64,000 bases of DNA from Myxococcaceae bacterium (GCA_019694575.1 JAIBBR010000010.1:1-64000); one strand, 5' to 3'; shown: positions 28,640 through 37,907, numbered from the stretch's first letter. Notes: a model not told the origin generated them from the letters alone. Translations and numbers: made by a program.

Positions 28640-29397
28640 GTGGCGGTTTGCGCGAGCTGGGAGTGGACCTCATTGCCGACGGCCAGTGGGAACGCGGCTT
28701 GGCGGTGTTTGCCGAGTCAGTGCGCCGCACGCCGAATGATCACCGCGCTCGCATGCTCGCCGCGCGTTGCTACGAAAAATTGGGAGAGACCGAGCGCGCC
28801 GTGACGGTGCTCCACGCGTGCGCTGAGGGGCTGTTGCGACGCGACTATTTGCTTTCGGCGCTGGCGGCGTCGAAGTTGGCGCTGGCGTTGTCTCCCCATG
28901 AGCGTCGGCTCAACGACACGTTAGATCGCGTGTACCAACGCGCTGCACGTACCGCCGCCGGCCGGGCAGCGGTGCCGCCTCCGTTGCCTCCCGAGCCTCT
29001 CTTTGACGGAAAAGTGGTTGAAGACTTGATGGCGATGTCGGGGTCTGAGCTTTCGGACAAGGCAATTGAAGTGCTCGCCGTGCCAGAGTTGTCGGCTGGC
29101 GCTGACCCGTCGACCCGCCCGCCCTTGCCGCTTTTTTCTTCAGCTCGATCGCGATGCCTTCGCCGACTTGGTGAAGTTAATGGGCTACCGCACGTTCGAA
29201 GACGGCGAGCCACGCGCAAAACCGCGACTGCGTTCATTGATCGCACCCAGTTTCTCGAGTTGCTCAAGTCGTACCCCACCATTCGCAGCTACTTAGAAGG
29301 CTTGTCAGAGCGGCGCTTGAAGATGATCGGCGAGGCGCTGCGCCCGGCTGAAATTCTCGATGCTGATGAGCTGGTCATGGAGCCCTCTTCACGATGA
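28636..29397 (+). pseudogene. TPR / cyclic-nucleotide-binding protein, internally deleted and frameshifted
   Basis: The open frame encodes 253 residues. Residues 1-110 are TPR-like, then PPPLPPEPLFDGKVVEDLM. At about 29131-29140 (CTTTTTTCTT) a one-base shift gives the peptide PLFLQLDRDAFADLVKLMG, the usual opening of a cyclic-nucleotide-binding domain, in the next frame. At about 29205 the original frame resumes as RKTATAFIDRTQFLELLKS, the usual end of such a domain. Related myxobacterial proteins, as I recall them, carry two complete cNMP domains between these points, so about 200 residues are missing. It may still be translated as a short TPR protein, or reflect an assembly error. Confidence 0.7.
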
Positions 29398-29858
29398 ACA
29401 GGCGCGTCGTCGGTATTGCTCTGGCCGTGGCGGTTGCGGTGCTGACTGTGGTGCTGTGGCCGAAGAAGAAGCTCGAGCCTGAAGATCAGGTGCGTGCGCT
29501 GGTGGCCGAGATGGTTGCGGCGACTGAAAAGCGCGATTTGGCGGCGATGCTCGAGCCGGTCGATGAAAATTTCAAAGGGCCCGGTGGCATCGGTAAGTCA
29601 GAGCTCAAGGCGATTTTCTTTTCGCAGGTGATGCGCGGCAATGCGGTGGGGGTATTCAACCCCGAGCTCGAAGTGACGATGACCAGCGATGATCACGCCG
29701 AAGTGCGCGGCCGTTTTCTCTTTGTGGGCGGCAAGGTGCCCGGCCAGCCGGTTGATCCTTCGTCGGCGCTCGCCGCGTGGGATATTACCGCTGAAGTGAT
29801 TCGTGCTGGCTCAGAGTGGAAGTTCGTTCGCGCGTCGTACAAGAACGCGGCACAGTGA
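29394..29858 (+). CDS. Uncharacterised membrane-anchored NTF2-like protein
   Basis: 154 residues. An N-terminal hydrophobic helix (VVGIALAVAVAVLTVVLW) is followed by about 125 residues whose pattern suggests an NTF2-like fold (ALVAEMVAATEKRDLAAMLEP; FLFVGGKVPGQP). It has no lipobox cysteine, so it is probably a single-pass inner-membrane protein facing the periplasm. It overlaps the preceding gene by 4 bases. The fold is similar in style to the lipoprotein at 32322. Function unknown. Confidence 0.8.
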   Translation: MNRRVVGIALAVAVAVLTVVLWPKKKLEPEDQVRALVAEMVAATEKRDLAAMLEPVDENFKGPGGIGKSELKAIFFSQVMRGNAVGVFNPELEVTMTSDDHAEVRGRFLFVGGKVPGQPVDPSSALAAWDITAEVIRAGSEWKFVRASYKNAAQ

Positions 29859-29934
29859 GAGCTGCTGATTTTCGAGTCAGTGAACTTCGCATTCGTGCGA
29901 GAACGCGAGGCGGTGAACGAATCACCCAAAACCA

Positions 29935-31533
29935 TTACTGAATAATCGGCTTGGCTTCTTTCACCCACGCCTGCGACATCGCCTTTTGCCCGGCCGCGGC
30001 GAGCCGCTTCTCGACATCGGTGAGCATCGCGTTCAACTGTTCGCGCGGCACCTGGGTTTGCTTCATTTTGGTGAGGGCGAAGGCGTAGTTCTGGCAACCC
30101 GCCGCGTATTCCTTCTTCGCGAACTGGGTGTCGCCCATCGCCACATAAGCCTCAGCCAAGGCGCCCGTGCCGTCGGCAGGAGTAATGGGGGCCAGCTCCT
30201 TCATGGCGCTGTCGAAGTCTTTTTTGGCGATGAACACCGAGCTGCGCGCGTACTGAGCACGAATCACGTTCACGTTCTTCGCCGCCACGGCCTTGTCGTA
30301 CGCAGCCATTGCGTCGTCGAGCTTGTTGGCGCTGCGCAGCACGTCGCCCTTCGCCAGCCAGTAACGGTCGTCGCGGTCTAACGCGCCCACCACGGTGCCG
30401 TCAGGAGCGGTGTTCTTGATGTTTTGATAAAAGTTCTCGTACTTGGCGAGCAACGCCAACGCTGCTTCTGACTGACCAGCGCCCTGCAACAGCAGCGCGC
30501 CATCGAAGAAGAAAACCGGAGCGGTGCCTGCCTTGGCAACCAACTGATCAAACGCCGCGCTCGCTTGGGGGTCTTTTTTGTAAGCCAGGGCGCGGGCCTT
30601 GGCGAACAACGCCCACGTGTCGTCAGGGTTCGACTGCAACGCCAAGTCGGCTTGTTTGAGCGCATCGTCATAGCGGGCTTCGACGTTCGCTGACTCAGCC
30701 AAAATCGCCAGCGCGCGGGCCTTCAACCCTGGCGTCATTTCGGCCTCATTGGCGAGTAACTTGGTGACCACCTCAGCGCTCTCCTTGCCTCCCATGCGTC
30801 GGTAAGTTCGCGCCGCGGCCATGCCCAACTGCGACCGAACGTGCTCCGGGTTGGCGGTGATGCCCTTGGCATAGGTATCGAACGCCTGAACCCAGCTGCC
30901 TTCTTCGAGCAACAGGTCACCCAGAGCACACGCGTACAGCGGGTCTCTCCACGCCTTTTCCATCGCCGAATTGAGCGCTGGCTTGGCGAGCGCGGTGTTG
31001 CCTTGCGCCTTGAGCGCCATGCCCTGCGCGTAAAAGAGCTTGGGGCTGGTGGCTCCTTTTTTTCGCTGCTCCTCGATGTAGTTTTCTGCCTCTTTGGCCT
31101 TGCCTTCAGCCGTCAGTATCAACGCTTGTGAAGCGTGGCGATCTTCTCCGCGCGCATCGGCCTTGGTGGCCCGCGCCAAAAAGTCTTTCGCCTTGGCGTC
31201 GGCTCCAGGCACTTTGTGAACCAACCATTGTTCGGTGTACACGCCGGTGGCCAGCGACAACGCCTCGGGCGAGTCAGCCTTTACCTGAAGCACTTCGTCG
31301 AGCTGCTTCAACGCTTGCTGCAGATCAGACGGGTTGTCTTTGGTGACAATCGTTCGAACGGCCTTCATGCGTTCAGAGACGTCTTTTTTCGTCTTGTCGT
31401 TCTTCCAATAGAAGAAAACCCCACCGGCCAAAATGACCGCCACCAGCGCGATTTGGCCCATTGCCGAGCCAAAGCTTTCGCGCTTCTTCCACTCGCCACC
31501 TTGAGAATTGTTCACGTCTTCAGCCGCAGCCAT
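29935..31533 (-). CDS. Single-pass membrane protein with many TPR repeats
   Basis: About 532 residues from the ATG at 31533 (MAAAEDVNN). A membrane helix lies at about 26-42 (IALVAVILAGGVFFYW). The rest is a run of TPR-like helix pairs (ALYAQG-type units such as ALKQADLALQSNPDDTWALF and AMAAYDKAVAAKNVNVIRAQ) extending to the C-terminus. Such proteins are protein-interaction scaffolds. It converges with the NTF2-like gene. I find no link to a named system. Confidence 0.85.
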   Translation of the reverse strand: MAAAEDVNNSQGGEWKKRESFGSAMGQIALVAVILAGGVFFYWKNDKTKKDVSERMKAVRTIVTKDNPSDLQQALKQLDEVLQVKADSPEALSLATGVYTEQWLVHKVPGADAKAKDFLARATKADARGEDRHASQALILTAEGKAKEAENYIEEQRKKGATSPKLFYAQGMALKAQGNTALAKPALNSAMEKAWRDPLYACALGDLLLEEGSWVQAFDTYAKGITANPEHVRSQLGMAAARTYRRMGGKESAEVVTKLLANEAEMTPGLKARALAILAESANVEARYDDALKQADLALQSNPDDTWALFAKARALAYKKDPQASAAFDQLVAKAGTAPVFFFDGALLLQGAGQSEAALALLAKYENFYQNIKNTAPDGTVVGALDRDDRYWLAKGDVLRSANKLDDAMAAYDKAVAAKNVNVIRAQYARSSVFIAKKDFDSAMKELAPITPADGTGALAEAYVAMGDTQFAKKEYAAGCQNYAFALTKMKQTQVPREQLNAMLTDVEKRLAAAGQKAMSQAWVKEAKPIIQ

Positions 31534-31624
31534 CAGAAAGCCTCTCGCTCGTCGGGGTCGGAAAAGCCCGGGGGGTATACCGAGAGGCATTTCAGGGTGT
31601 CAACGAGCTGTTACAGGCGCTTCT

Positions 31625-32275
31625 CTAGCTCGAATACGGCGGGCGCGCGTGGTCACGCCAATGCTTCACCGACGGCCGCTCCCACTGAGCTTCGGCGAAC
31701 GCCTTCAGCTTGGGTGGCAGCGATGTTCCATTTAAGTTGAGCCGTTGAATCATCACCGCCAAGTCGGTGTCTGCCAGGCACCATTGATCGAACAAAGTCA
31801 GTCGGTTCTCATCAATCAGCGAATCGGCGCCACGTAAAAAACGGTCCATATGGGCGGCGGCTTCGGGCGACAGCGGCTGCTTCACCGGCTGCTGAAAGAA
31901 CAGGCTCGAAGTGGGGCGCTCTTTGCGCAGTGGCATGAAGTCAGAACGCATCCACGCCATGACTTCGCGGCAGGTCGCGCGCTGGGTGAGCTTCTTGGGC
32001 AACAACGACTCGAACTCAGGAGGAGGAAAGAGCTCTTCTAAGTACTCGGCAATTGCCGACGATTCGGCGAGCTGAAACGTGTCGGCCTCGAGCATGGGAA
32101 TGCGGCGGGTGCGTGAAGGGTAGGCCGGCGTGAAATGCTCTTTCTTCTGCAAATTCACTTCGCGTACTTCGAAGTCGACGCCTTTCTCGGTGAGGGCGAC
32201 GAAGGCCGACATCGCCCACGGGCTGTCCCACAACGTGTCCACGTACAGCGTGAGCCGGTGCTTGGTCATACCCAT
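31625..32275 (-). CDS. yfcF: Glutathione S-transferase, YfcF type
   Basis: 216 residues. It follows E. coli YfcF closely in length and conserved segments: TLYVDTLWDSPWAMSAFVAL at the N-terminus, the thioredoxin-like RRIPMLEADTF with LAESSAIAEYLEE, and WCLADTDLAVMIQRL in the helical domain. It would be a cytosolic glutathione-dependent enzyme, possibly a peroxidase. The start at 32275 has AGGGG six bases upstream. Confidence 0.9.
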   Translation of the reverse strand: MGMTKHRLTLYVDTLWDSPWAMSAFVALTEKGVDFEVREVNLQKKEHFTPAYPSRTRRIPMLEADTFQLAESSAIAEYLEELFPPPEFESLLPKKLTQRATCREVMAWMRSDFMPLRKERPTSSLFFQQPVKQPLSPEAAAHMDRFLRGADSLIDENRLTLFDQWCLADTDLAVMIQRLNLNGTSLPPKLKAFAEAQWERPSVKHWRDHARPPYSS

Positions 32276-32321
32276 AAGTGCCCCTTTGCTGCGACGCGGC
32301 GCTTCAGCCGCGTTGGCTGCG

Positions 32322-32795
32322 TTAGATGCCTGAGGTGATCTTCCAGTTGTGCTTGTCGACTTTTTTGAAGCTCATCTGTTTGATCTCTCCCTCGCTCTGC
32401 GCTTTTTGCGTCAGGTTAGGGAGCTTGAAGGTGGCGGTATACGTATATGTGGCGTGGGCCACTTGGGCCTCTTCGTCGAATTCGATTTTGCGCACCGACA
32501 CTTCAAGACGAATGTCTTCAAGCTTGGCCAGGCGCTCGGGCAGCTTGGTCGTCAAATCTGAATAGTTGAGGTCGTCTTCGGGGTTGGCGCTGCCGCCGTC
32601 GTCGCGAAAGGTGTCGTGCGCGAGAGAGACCAGGGTGTGGGCGTCGCGCTTCTCGACTGCTTGGCGGTACGTTTCCATCACCGCCAGAATGGCGCGGGTG
32701 TCGTCGGTGTCATCGATTTCAGTGCCGGGGATCTTGCGGTGCGCGCAGCTGCTGGCGAGCGCCACAGCCGCCACCACGGTCAAAATTCGCTTCAT
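32322..32795 (-). CDS. Putative lipoprotein with NTF2-like domain
   Basis: 157 residues from the ATG at 32795, which has AAGAGG eight bases upstream. The signal peptide ends in the lipobox ALASSC. The mature part, about 135 residues, has a SnoaL/NTF2-like pattern (AVMETYRQAVEKRDAHTLVS; ATYTYTATFKLP). It lies downstream of the SRPBCC-like gene on the same strand. Function unknown. Confidence 0.8.
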   Translation of the reverse strand: MKRILTVVAAVALASSCAHRKIPGTEIDDTDDTRAILAVMETYRQAVEKRDAHTLVSLAHDTFRDDGGSANPEDDLNYSDLTTKLPERLAKLEDIRLEVSVRKIEFDEEAQVAHATYTYTATFKLPNLTQKAQSEGEIKQMSFKKVDKHNWKITSGI

Positions 32796-32857
32796 GAAGA
32801 CCTCTTGGGTGAGCAATTCGAATGCGCCAACAGCACCGGCGCACGCGGTATTCCTTT

Positions 32858-33382
32858 TTACTTGGCCCGCACCACTTCGGCGATGAAGCGGTTTAACACC
32901 GGCACTTCGTTGTCCAAAATCTTCATGCCCTCGCTCTTGATCACGCCTTCTGCAGCGATCGCCAGGGGCTTGAGCAAGAACGGCAACTTCACGGTGATTT
33001 CACCGTCCATCGTGCGCTCGGTCTGCCCGCCCACGTCTTTCAACCGAAGCACGCCGGTGTTGATCAGCAGCTTGCTGATTTTGTCAGACGTCGGCGTGTT
33101 GGTGAAGCTGAGCTCTTTCTTGGTGCGATCGTAAGTCGACGTTTCGATGAACGCGAACCATTCGGGCGGCACCTGCTTGGGCCCAATGTTCGGAATCACC
33201 GGCTTGGGGCGATAGCGCGCTTTGCGCGTCACCTTGGTGCCGTCGTCTTTTTTCTCGAGCACCTTGGCCTCGAGCAGCACTCCGTGGTGTTGCAACAAAA
33301 ACTCGGTGTAGCGATCGTCGAGAATCGCGGCTTCAACTTCGGCCACCGAACCCTCAATGCGCTGGCGGGCTTCGAATTTCAT
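32858..33382 (-). CDS. SRPBCC-like (DUF2505-type) protein
   Basis: 174 residues from the ATG at 33382. It shows the helix-grip pattern of START/SRPBCC ligand-binding proteins, beginning KFEARQRIEGSVAEVEAAI and ending with a long amphipathic helix. DUF2505 is my best guess at the family. There is no signal peptide. It overlaps the large upstream membrane gene by 4 bases (ATGA), so both are probably translated from one message. A hydrophobic ligand is likely but unknown. Confidence 0.75.
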   Translation of the reverse strand: MKFEARQRIEGSVAEVEAAILDDRYTEFLLQHHGVLLEAKVLEKKDDGTKVTRKARYRPKPVIPNIGPKQVPPEWFAFIETSTYDRTKKELSFTNTPTSDKISKLLINTGVLRLKDVGGQTERTMDGEITVKLPFLLKPLAIAAEGVIKSEGMKILDNEVPVLNRFIAEVVRAK

Positions 33383-35736
33383 GGAGCGGCCTTTAGCACG
33401 CCCCCGTAGACGCGCTGCTCGAAATTGCACCGGGCCGCCCACTCGGTGGCCCGGGCGGTCAGAGCCAGGGCCGCGCTGTCCCACGGAGGGGTGGCCGCCC
33501 ACGCCTGCACCTGCCCGCAATCGCCCGCCAAGAACGAGGCTTCGAGCGAAAGCCGGTACGTCTCGCGGCGAATGCTCAAGGGCACTGTCTGATCAGCCAG
33601 CGTGCCAGCCAAGTATTCGCGAGCGCGCAGCGGCTCTTGCGCTTGAAACAGCCGACGGCCGATCAAATAACCCAACAGGGGGTGCTGCGGCGCTCTCTGC
33701 CAGGCATCACGCAAGAAGAAGAGCTTCACTTCATCGTTGCCGGGCGTGAAATAGCGCCACATGTCTTCGCGCACGGTTTCATTCTCTAGCGCGGCCTTCT
33801 TCACTCGGGCGGTGCGGTCTAAGGTGGGCGAGACCTTCAGCGCGACAATTTCATCGAGCAACGTCTTCGCGTCGTCAAGCTTGCCGCTCTTCACCGCCAA
33901 GTCGGCGCGGGCCATCAACGCGTCGGCCGCGCTGGCAGGAAAAGGCTTCATCGCCGCCGCCAAGCGGGTCAGCACTTGATCTGCCTCGCCGGGTTGCTCC
34001 AACCGTTGCAGCGCTGAGGCTTCGCCCATGCGAAACGACGGCTCGTCAGGCTGCAGCTCGGCGCAGCGACGGTATTTTTCGAGCGCTTGGGCCGGGTCGC
34101 TGTCGACCAGTTGCGCCGCGGTTTGCGACAGGTTGGCCACTTCGCGCGCGCAAGCCCGGGCAAAAATACTGGCGCGGCGAAAACGCGCATATGCCAGCTG
34201 TTTACCTTCTTCATCGAGCGGCACGGTGTCGAGAAACGCCGACCATTCTTGCCCCAGCGCATCGAGGCTCTGGCCATAGACACCCTGAAAATCGCCTTGT
34301 CTGTACAGCGCGCGCAGCTTTTCTGAGCCATGTTGGTCTTGCAGCCAGCGAATGAACGAGCCTGCCGCGGTGTACGCGCGTGAAGGACTCGTTGCGTAGA
34401 AGCCCGCGGGCTTCATCAGCGCGGCAGCGTCAGGCAACAGCTCGAGTTGCTTTAAGCCTTTCGCCCATTGGTGCAGCGTCAAGTCATCGACGGGGTTGTC
34501 GACGGCCACCGCCAAGCCTTCAATCACTCCCGCGTGGGGAAAGAGACCGCCCAGCGTCGCCGTCACGCCGAAGGGTTTCGCTCCAAAGGGCGCGGCGAGC
34601 GCGTGCACCAGCTCGTGCTTCAACACCTCATGAGGAAAGGGCGCGTCGTTGATGTGCACTTCACGCCGCCAGGGCTTGGCGAACTGCGTGCGCGAGGCGC
34701 CCACCAACCGGTTTTTCTCGTCGCCGTTGCGGTACCAGTAAACGCTGACTTTGCCGGGCGCGGTGGTGCCCAGAAATTCTGCCAGTTGCTGGTAGCGAAA
34801 TTCCATATCGCGCGTCATGCGCTCGAGCTCGAGGCGTTTTTTGCCCCGCGGGTAATAGAGCGTGAAGTGCTCAGTTTCTTCTTGGCCGCCGAGCGCTTCT
34901 TGCACCGAAGCGTCAGTGGCGCCGAACCCTAAAGTGGTTCGATAGCTGTCGAGCGCCGCCCAGCCGATAGAGGTCAACGACAACAACAACGCCGCGTTCA
35001 ATGAAGGAGGCCGCCAGGTGAGCACCGCCAACCGTGACTCGAAAAGCGCCGAAGTCAGCGTGAGCAATAACACGGTGCCGAGCGCGGTTTGCAACCGAAA
35101 CCAGCCCAGCGCCGAGGTCACCTTCAATGTTTCGTCATAAAGCGGCCCCGGCACGTAACCGTACAGGCTGCTGAAGGCGAACACCTGCGGCCCGAAAAGA
35201 ATTGGCCATGCCGCGTACAGCAGCGCTCCGACGATGAGCGCGAAGTACGCCAGCACCAGAGCGCGCCGCTTTGGCACCGCGAAGCCGAGCAACGTGCCCC
35301 ATGCCCCGGCGAAGGCGGCGGTGGGCAAGGTGAGCAGTGGAAAAAACGCCATCGTGGCGAAGGGGTCGCACTGGCTGGTGGTGAGTGCGCTCACCGTGGC
35401 CAACAGAAAACAAGGTAGCAGCGCCGCCACGCTCAAGCTGACACTGGCGCCAAACGCGCGCAGCACCGACGCGTGCTGGGCCAGCCCCGAACGCACCATC
35501 ACCCGTTCAGTGCGCGCGGCGGTGATGGCGATAATCGGGGTGAGCAACCCCAACGCGAGGGTCAATAGTTCGCCCAGCTCGTAGCCCGGCAACTGCGCGA
35601 GCGGCAGCCGTGTGCCGACCAGACCCACCGTGCACACACCCAAGAGGGGCAGCAGGGCCCACCGGTTCTTCAGCAGCTCTCTTGCTCGATTCAGAACCCC
35701 AAGCACGCCGTCTGCCTCTATACTCTTCGGCCGCAT
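33379..35736 (-). CDS. Polytopic membrane protein with HExxH peptidase-like domain and TPR tail
   Basis: Up to 785 residues. Seven or so hydrophobic helices fill residues 25-275, followed by a soluble domain with the zinc motif HELVHALAAPFG (about 367-378) as in peptidase MA-like proteins, and a helical TPR region (about 520-780). Membrane helices in front of an MA-like domain suggest it acts outside the cytoplasm on a peptide substrate. The annotated ATG at 35736 shares CATG with the divergent PilZ start; a GTG at 35706 is an alternative. Confidence 0.8.
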   Translation of the reverse strand: MRPKSIEADGVLGVLNRARELLKNRWALLPLLGVCTVGLVGTRLPLAQLPGYELGELLTLALGLLTPIIAITAARTERVMVRSGLAQHASVLRAFGASVSLSVAALLPCFLLATVSALTTSQCDPFATMAFFPLLTLPTAAFAGAWGTLLGFAVPKRRALVLAYFALIVGALLYAAWPILFGPQVFAFSSLYGYVPGPLYDETLKVTSALGWFRLQTALGTVLLLTLTSALFESRLAVLTWRPPSLNAALLLSLTSIGWAALDSYRTTLGFGATDASVQEALGGQEETEHFTLYYPRGKKRLELERMTRDMEFRYQQLAEFLGTTAPGKVSVYWYRNGDEKNRLVGASRTQFAKPWRREVHINDAPFPHEVLKHELVHALAAPFGAKPFGVTATLGGLFPHAGVIEGLAVAVDNPVDDLTLHQWAKGLKQLELLPDAAALMKPAGFYATSPSRAYTAAGSFIRWLQDQHGSEKLRALYRQGDFQGVYGQSLDALGQEWSAFLDTVPLDEEGKQLAYARFRRASIFARACAREVANLSQTAAQLVDSDPAQALEKYRRCAELQPDEPSFRMGEASALQRLEQPGEADQVLTRLAAAMKPFPASAADALMARADLAVKSGKLDDAKTLLDEIVALKVSPTLDRTARVKKAALENETVREDMWRYFTPGNDEVKLFFLRDAWQRAPQHPLLGYLIGRRLFQAQEPLRAREYLAGTLADQTVPLSIRRETYRLSLEASFLAGDCGQVQAWAATPPWDSAALALTARATEWAARCNFEQRVYGGVLKAAP

Positions 35737-36130
35737 GCCTGAACAGAAACCCGGTGGTCCAGACGGCCGTCAGTCACCGCGAGCTCCGATTGAGCTCAAG
35801 GTCGACTACAAGAAGATGAATTCGTTCTTCGCCGACTACACCAAGAACATCTCTAAGGGCGGTACCTTCATCAAGACCGCCAAACCGTTGCCAATGGGCA
35901 CCCGGTTTCTTTTCAAGCTCACCGTGCCCGCCCGCAGCGAGCCCTTCGAATTGTTGGGTGAAGTGGTGTGGGCGCAGACCGACGGAGACGGGCCCGGCAT
36001 GGGCATTCGCTTCATCTATTCGACCGACACCCAGCGCTCTGAATTTGAAAGCGTGGTCGAAGACTTGATGTCGAAGAGCTTGGGGGCCGACTTGACTGAT
36101 CGGCTGCTCAACAAAGGCCCGAAGAGCTAA
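35735..36130 (+). CDS. PilZ-domain protein (myxobacterial TIGR02266-type)
   Basis: 131 residues. The c-di-GMP motif RxxxR appears as RQSPR and the second motif (D/N)xSxxG as NISKGG. Most of the protein is one PilZ domain, with a helical C-terminal extension. It may be a c-di-GMP receptor. TATACT at 35719-35724 lies 11 bases before the ATG and resembles a -10 box, implying a very short leader, but no good -35 is seen. It overlaps the next gene in TAATG. Confidence 0.85.
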   Translation: MPEQKPGGPDGRQSPRAPIELKVDYKKMNSFFADYTKNISKGGTFIKTAKPLPMGTRFLFKLTVPARSEPFELLGEVVWAQTDGDGPGMGIRFIYSTDTQRSEFESVVEDLMSKSLGADLTDRLLNKGPKS

Positions 36131-36696
36131 TGCGCGCTTCGGCATTGGCGCTGTCGTGCGCGCTCAGCGCGGTGTCATGCCGTTTTGCCCATGCTGACAA
36201 GCCGGTGGTGCCCCCCGCGCCGTCTGATGCGGGAGCCGCGCATGCCGCGACACCTGCTGTCACCGACGTCACGGCGCAAGATTATGTGGCTTTGCCGATG
36301 CCCACCGGGCGTGTGCGGCTGCAGACTGCCGACGGCCGCTTTCAGTGGGTTGAAGTCGAGGTCGCCGCCTCTCGCGCCATGCGCACCCGCGGCATGATGT
36401 GGCGCGTGGCGCTGGCTGACGGCAAAGGCATGCTCTTTCTCTTCAAGCAACAAGAACCACTGTCTTTTTGGATGCGCAACACCCTCATTCCACTCGACAT
36501 GGTGTTCATCGACGCTGATCTGAAGATCGCCGGCATTGTCGAAAACGCTGAGCCGCGCACGTTGACCAGCCGCTCTCCCGGCAAGCCGTCGCAGTTTGTT
36601 TTGGAGCTGCCGGGTGGCTACACGCGCAAGCTGCACATCAAGCCCGGCACCCAGGTGGAATTTGAAGGCGTGGGACTGATACCGGTCGAACCTTAG
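36130..36696 (+). CDS. DUF192 periplasmic protein
   Basis: 188 residues. The signal peptide is followed by a Pro/Ala linker and a DUF192 domain (about 55-185) with its typical RTRGMMWR, GMLFLF and LSFWMRNTLIPLDMVFID segments. DUF192 proteins are small beta-barrels, often exported, with no settled biochemical role. The gene begins on the last base of the pilZ stop (TAATG) and converges with the PIN-like gene, overlapping it by 4 bases. Confidence 0.9.
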   Translation: MRASALALSCALSAVSCRFAHADKPVVPPAPSDAGAAHAATPAVTDVTAQDYVALPMPTGRVRLQTADGRFQWVEVEVAASRAMRTRGMMWRVALADGKGMLFLFKQQEPLSFWMRNTLIPLDMVFIDADLKIAGIVENAEPRTLTSRSPGKPSQFVLELPGGYTRKLHIKPGTQVEFEGVGLIPVEP

Positions 36697-37061
36697 TCAT
36701 CAACTGTGAGCACGAAAACGCGTGCACCGGCCCGTTGAAAGGCTTCACGTTCCAAGTTGTTGCGTCGAATGTTCTGGTCGCGAGTGAGAACGATCCATCC
36801 GAGCGCTCCTACCACCGGGAGCCAATCGACGTCTTGGCAGTCCTGAGCAAAGTGGTCGTCATGCAACTCCACGGTTCGGTCTTGTTTACGCAAAGCATCA
36901 GCGACGAACCCTCGGCCCAGGTTTCGATCGATGAAAAAGACGAGTTTTTTAAGCGGCCGATTTCGGGAACTCGTAGCGAACCGCCTCTTCGATTTCGGCG
37001 CGCGAGCATCTGTAGTCTTCCGCGAGGTCGTCAGATGACTCGCCCGCCTTGTAGCGATCAA
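36693..37061 (-). CDS. PIN-like toxin of the VapC45/DUF5615 kind
   Basis: The conserved part is about 83 residues, from KKLVFFIDRNLGRGF to the end, with the acidic and LTRDQNI segments of PIN-like nucleases. It is preceded by the DUF433 antitoxin gene, whose last bases it overlaps. No ATG or GTG lies in frame near the core; the only candidates are TTG at 37061 or CTG at 37031, both inside the antitoxin gene. Expression therefore likely depends on translational coupling. It would cleave RNA if active. Base composition is more AT-rich than in the neighbours. Confidence 0.7.
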   Translation of the reverse strand: MIATRRASHLTTSRKTTDARAPKSKRRFATSSRNRPLKKLVFFIDRNLGRGFVADALRKQDRTVELHDDHFAQDCQDVDWLPVVGALGWIVLTRDQNIRRNNLEREAFQRAGARVFVLTVDD

Positions 37062-37671
37062 CGATCACTGCGGTGGTCACATTTTTCCCTGCAATGCATG
37101 GGCGACCAAACTGAACGCGAGGGTCGATAACGACAAATTTTGGGTCGTGGGCGTCGGCTCGTTCTCTCGCAAACGGAAACAGGCGAATGGGAACGCCTTG
37201 AGGACTGCGTTCAACCCGCTCGAGATACGCCGCGAGAACGTCTTTTAGAACAATTTGTCCTTCCGCTGATGCACTCACCAGGCTGCCGTATTTTTCGACG
37301 AACAAATTTTTGTTATCGGTAAACATCTGCTCGTTAGCCAACGGATGTTTGGTGCCAAATTCTTTGGCTAGAAATCTGATGGCGCTGCGAACTTTGTCGA
37401 GCCGAATATGATGCCGTCGCCGCACCGCGCTCAAAACGTGAATTTCGATAAGGTTTTGAAAAGACAGCCAACCACGAAGAGGTTCCGCCGGCGGGATGAC
37501 GGGCTCAAACGCCTTCTGACCCGACCGCGTGGGGTAGGTTCGCCCAAACGTCCATGACCGAATGGTCGCCCGAGGAAGCCGTAAATAGTGCGCGACATCG
37601 GCAATGGAGTACGCGGGATACTCCAAGGGCGAAACGCCACCGTAGATGTCTATTTTTTGCGAGTGCGCCAT
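36949..37671 (-). CDS. VapB45-like antitoxin with HTH and DUF433
   Basis: 240 residues from the ATG at 37671. The N-terminal part has a helix-turn-helix-like segment (YSIADVAHYLRLPRATIRSW) and the C-terminal 60 residues match DUF433 (RVQFGRPCIAGKNVTTAVIV; YRCSRAEIEEAVRYEF). DUF433 proteins pair with PIN-like toxins, as VapB45 does with VapC45 in Mycobacterium. It should bind and inhibit the following PIN-like protein and repress the operon. The AT-rich composition suggests acquisition. Confidence 0.8.
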   Translation of the reverse strand: MAHSQKIDIYGGVSPLEYPAYSIADVAHYLRLPRATIRSWTFGRTYPTRSGQKAFEPVIPPAEPLRGWLSFQNLIEIHVLSAVRRRHHIRLDKVRSAIRFLAKEFGTKHPLANEQMFTDNKNLFVEKYGSLVSASAEGQIVLKDVLAAYLERVERSPQGVPIRLFPFARERADAHDPKFVVIDPRVQFGRPCIAGKNVTTAVIVDRYKAGESSDDLAEDYRCSRAEIEEAVRYEFPKSAA

Positions 37672-37907
37672 TGATGCCAGGGTACCACGTGGTTCGGGTG
37701 CTTCAAGCACCGCCAACTTTTCGTGGACGCTCAGGACTTCCGTTCGCGAATGTTCACTGCGACGATTTTGCACCCCTCACCCAAACGCCCCACTTGAGCT
37801 GGTAGAGGCCTTTCGTGCGCCCGACGAAGCCCGCCGCGTTACCGGCAAGCGACCTGGGGCACATCGCTTGCACCCCACTCGCAGTAACAGGCGCGGGTTG
37901 AACCCCA

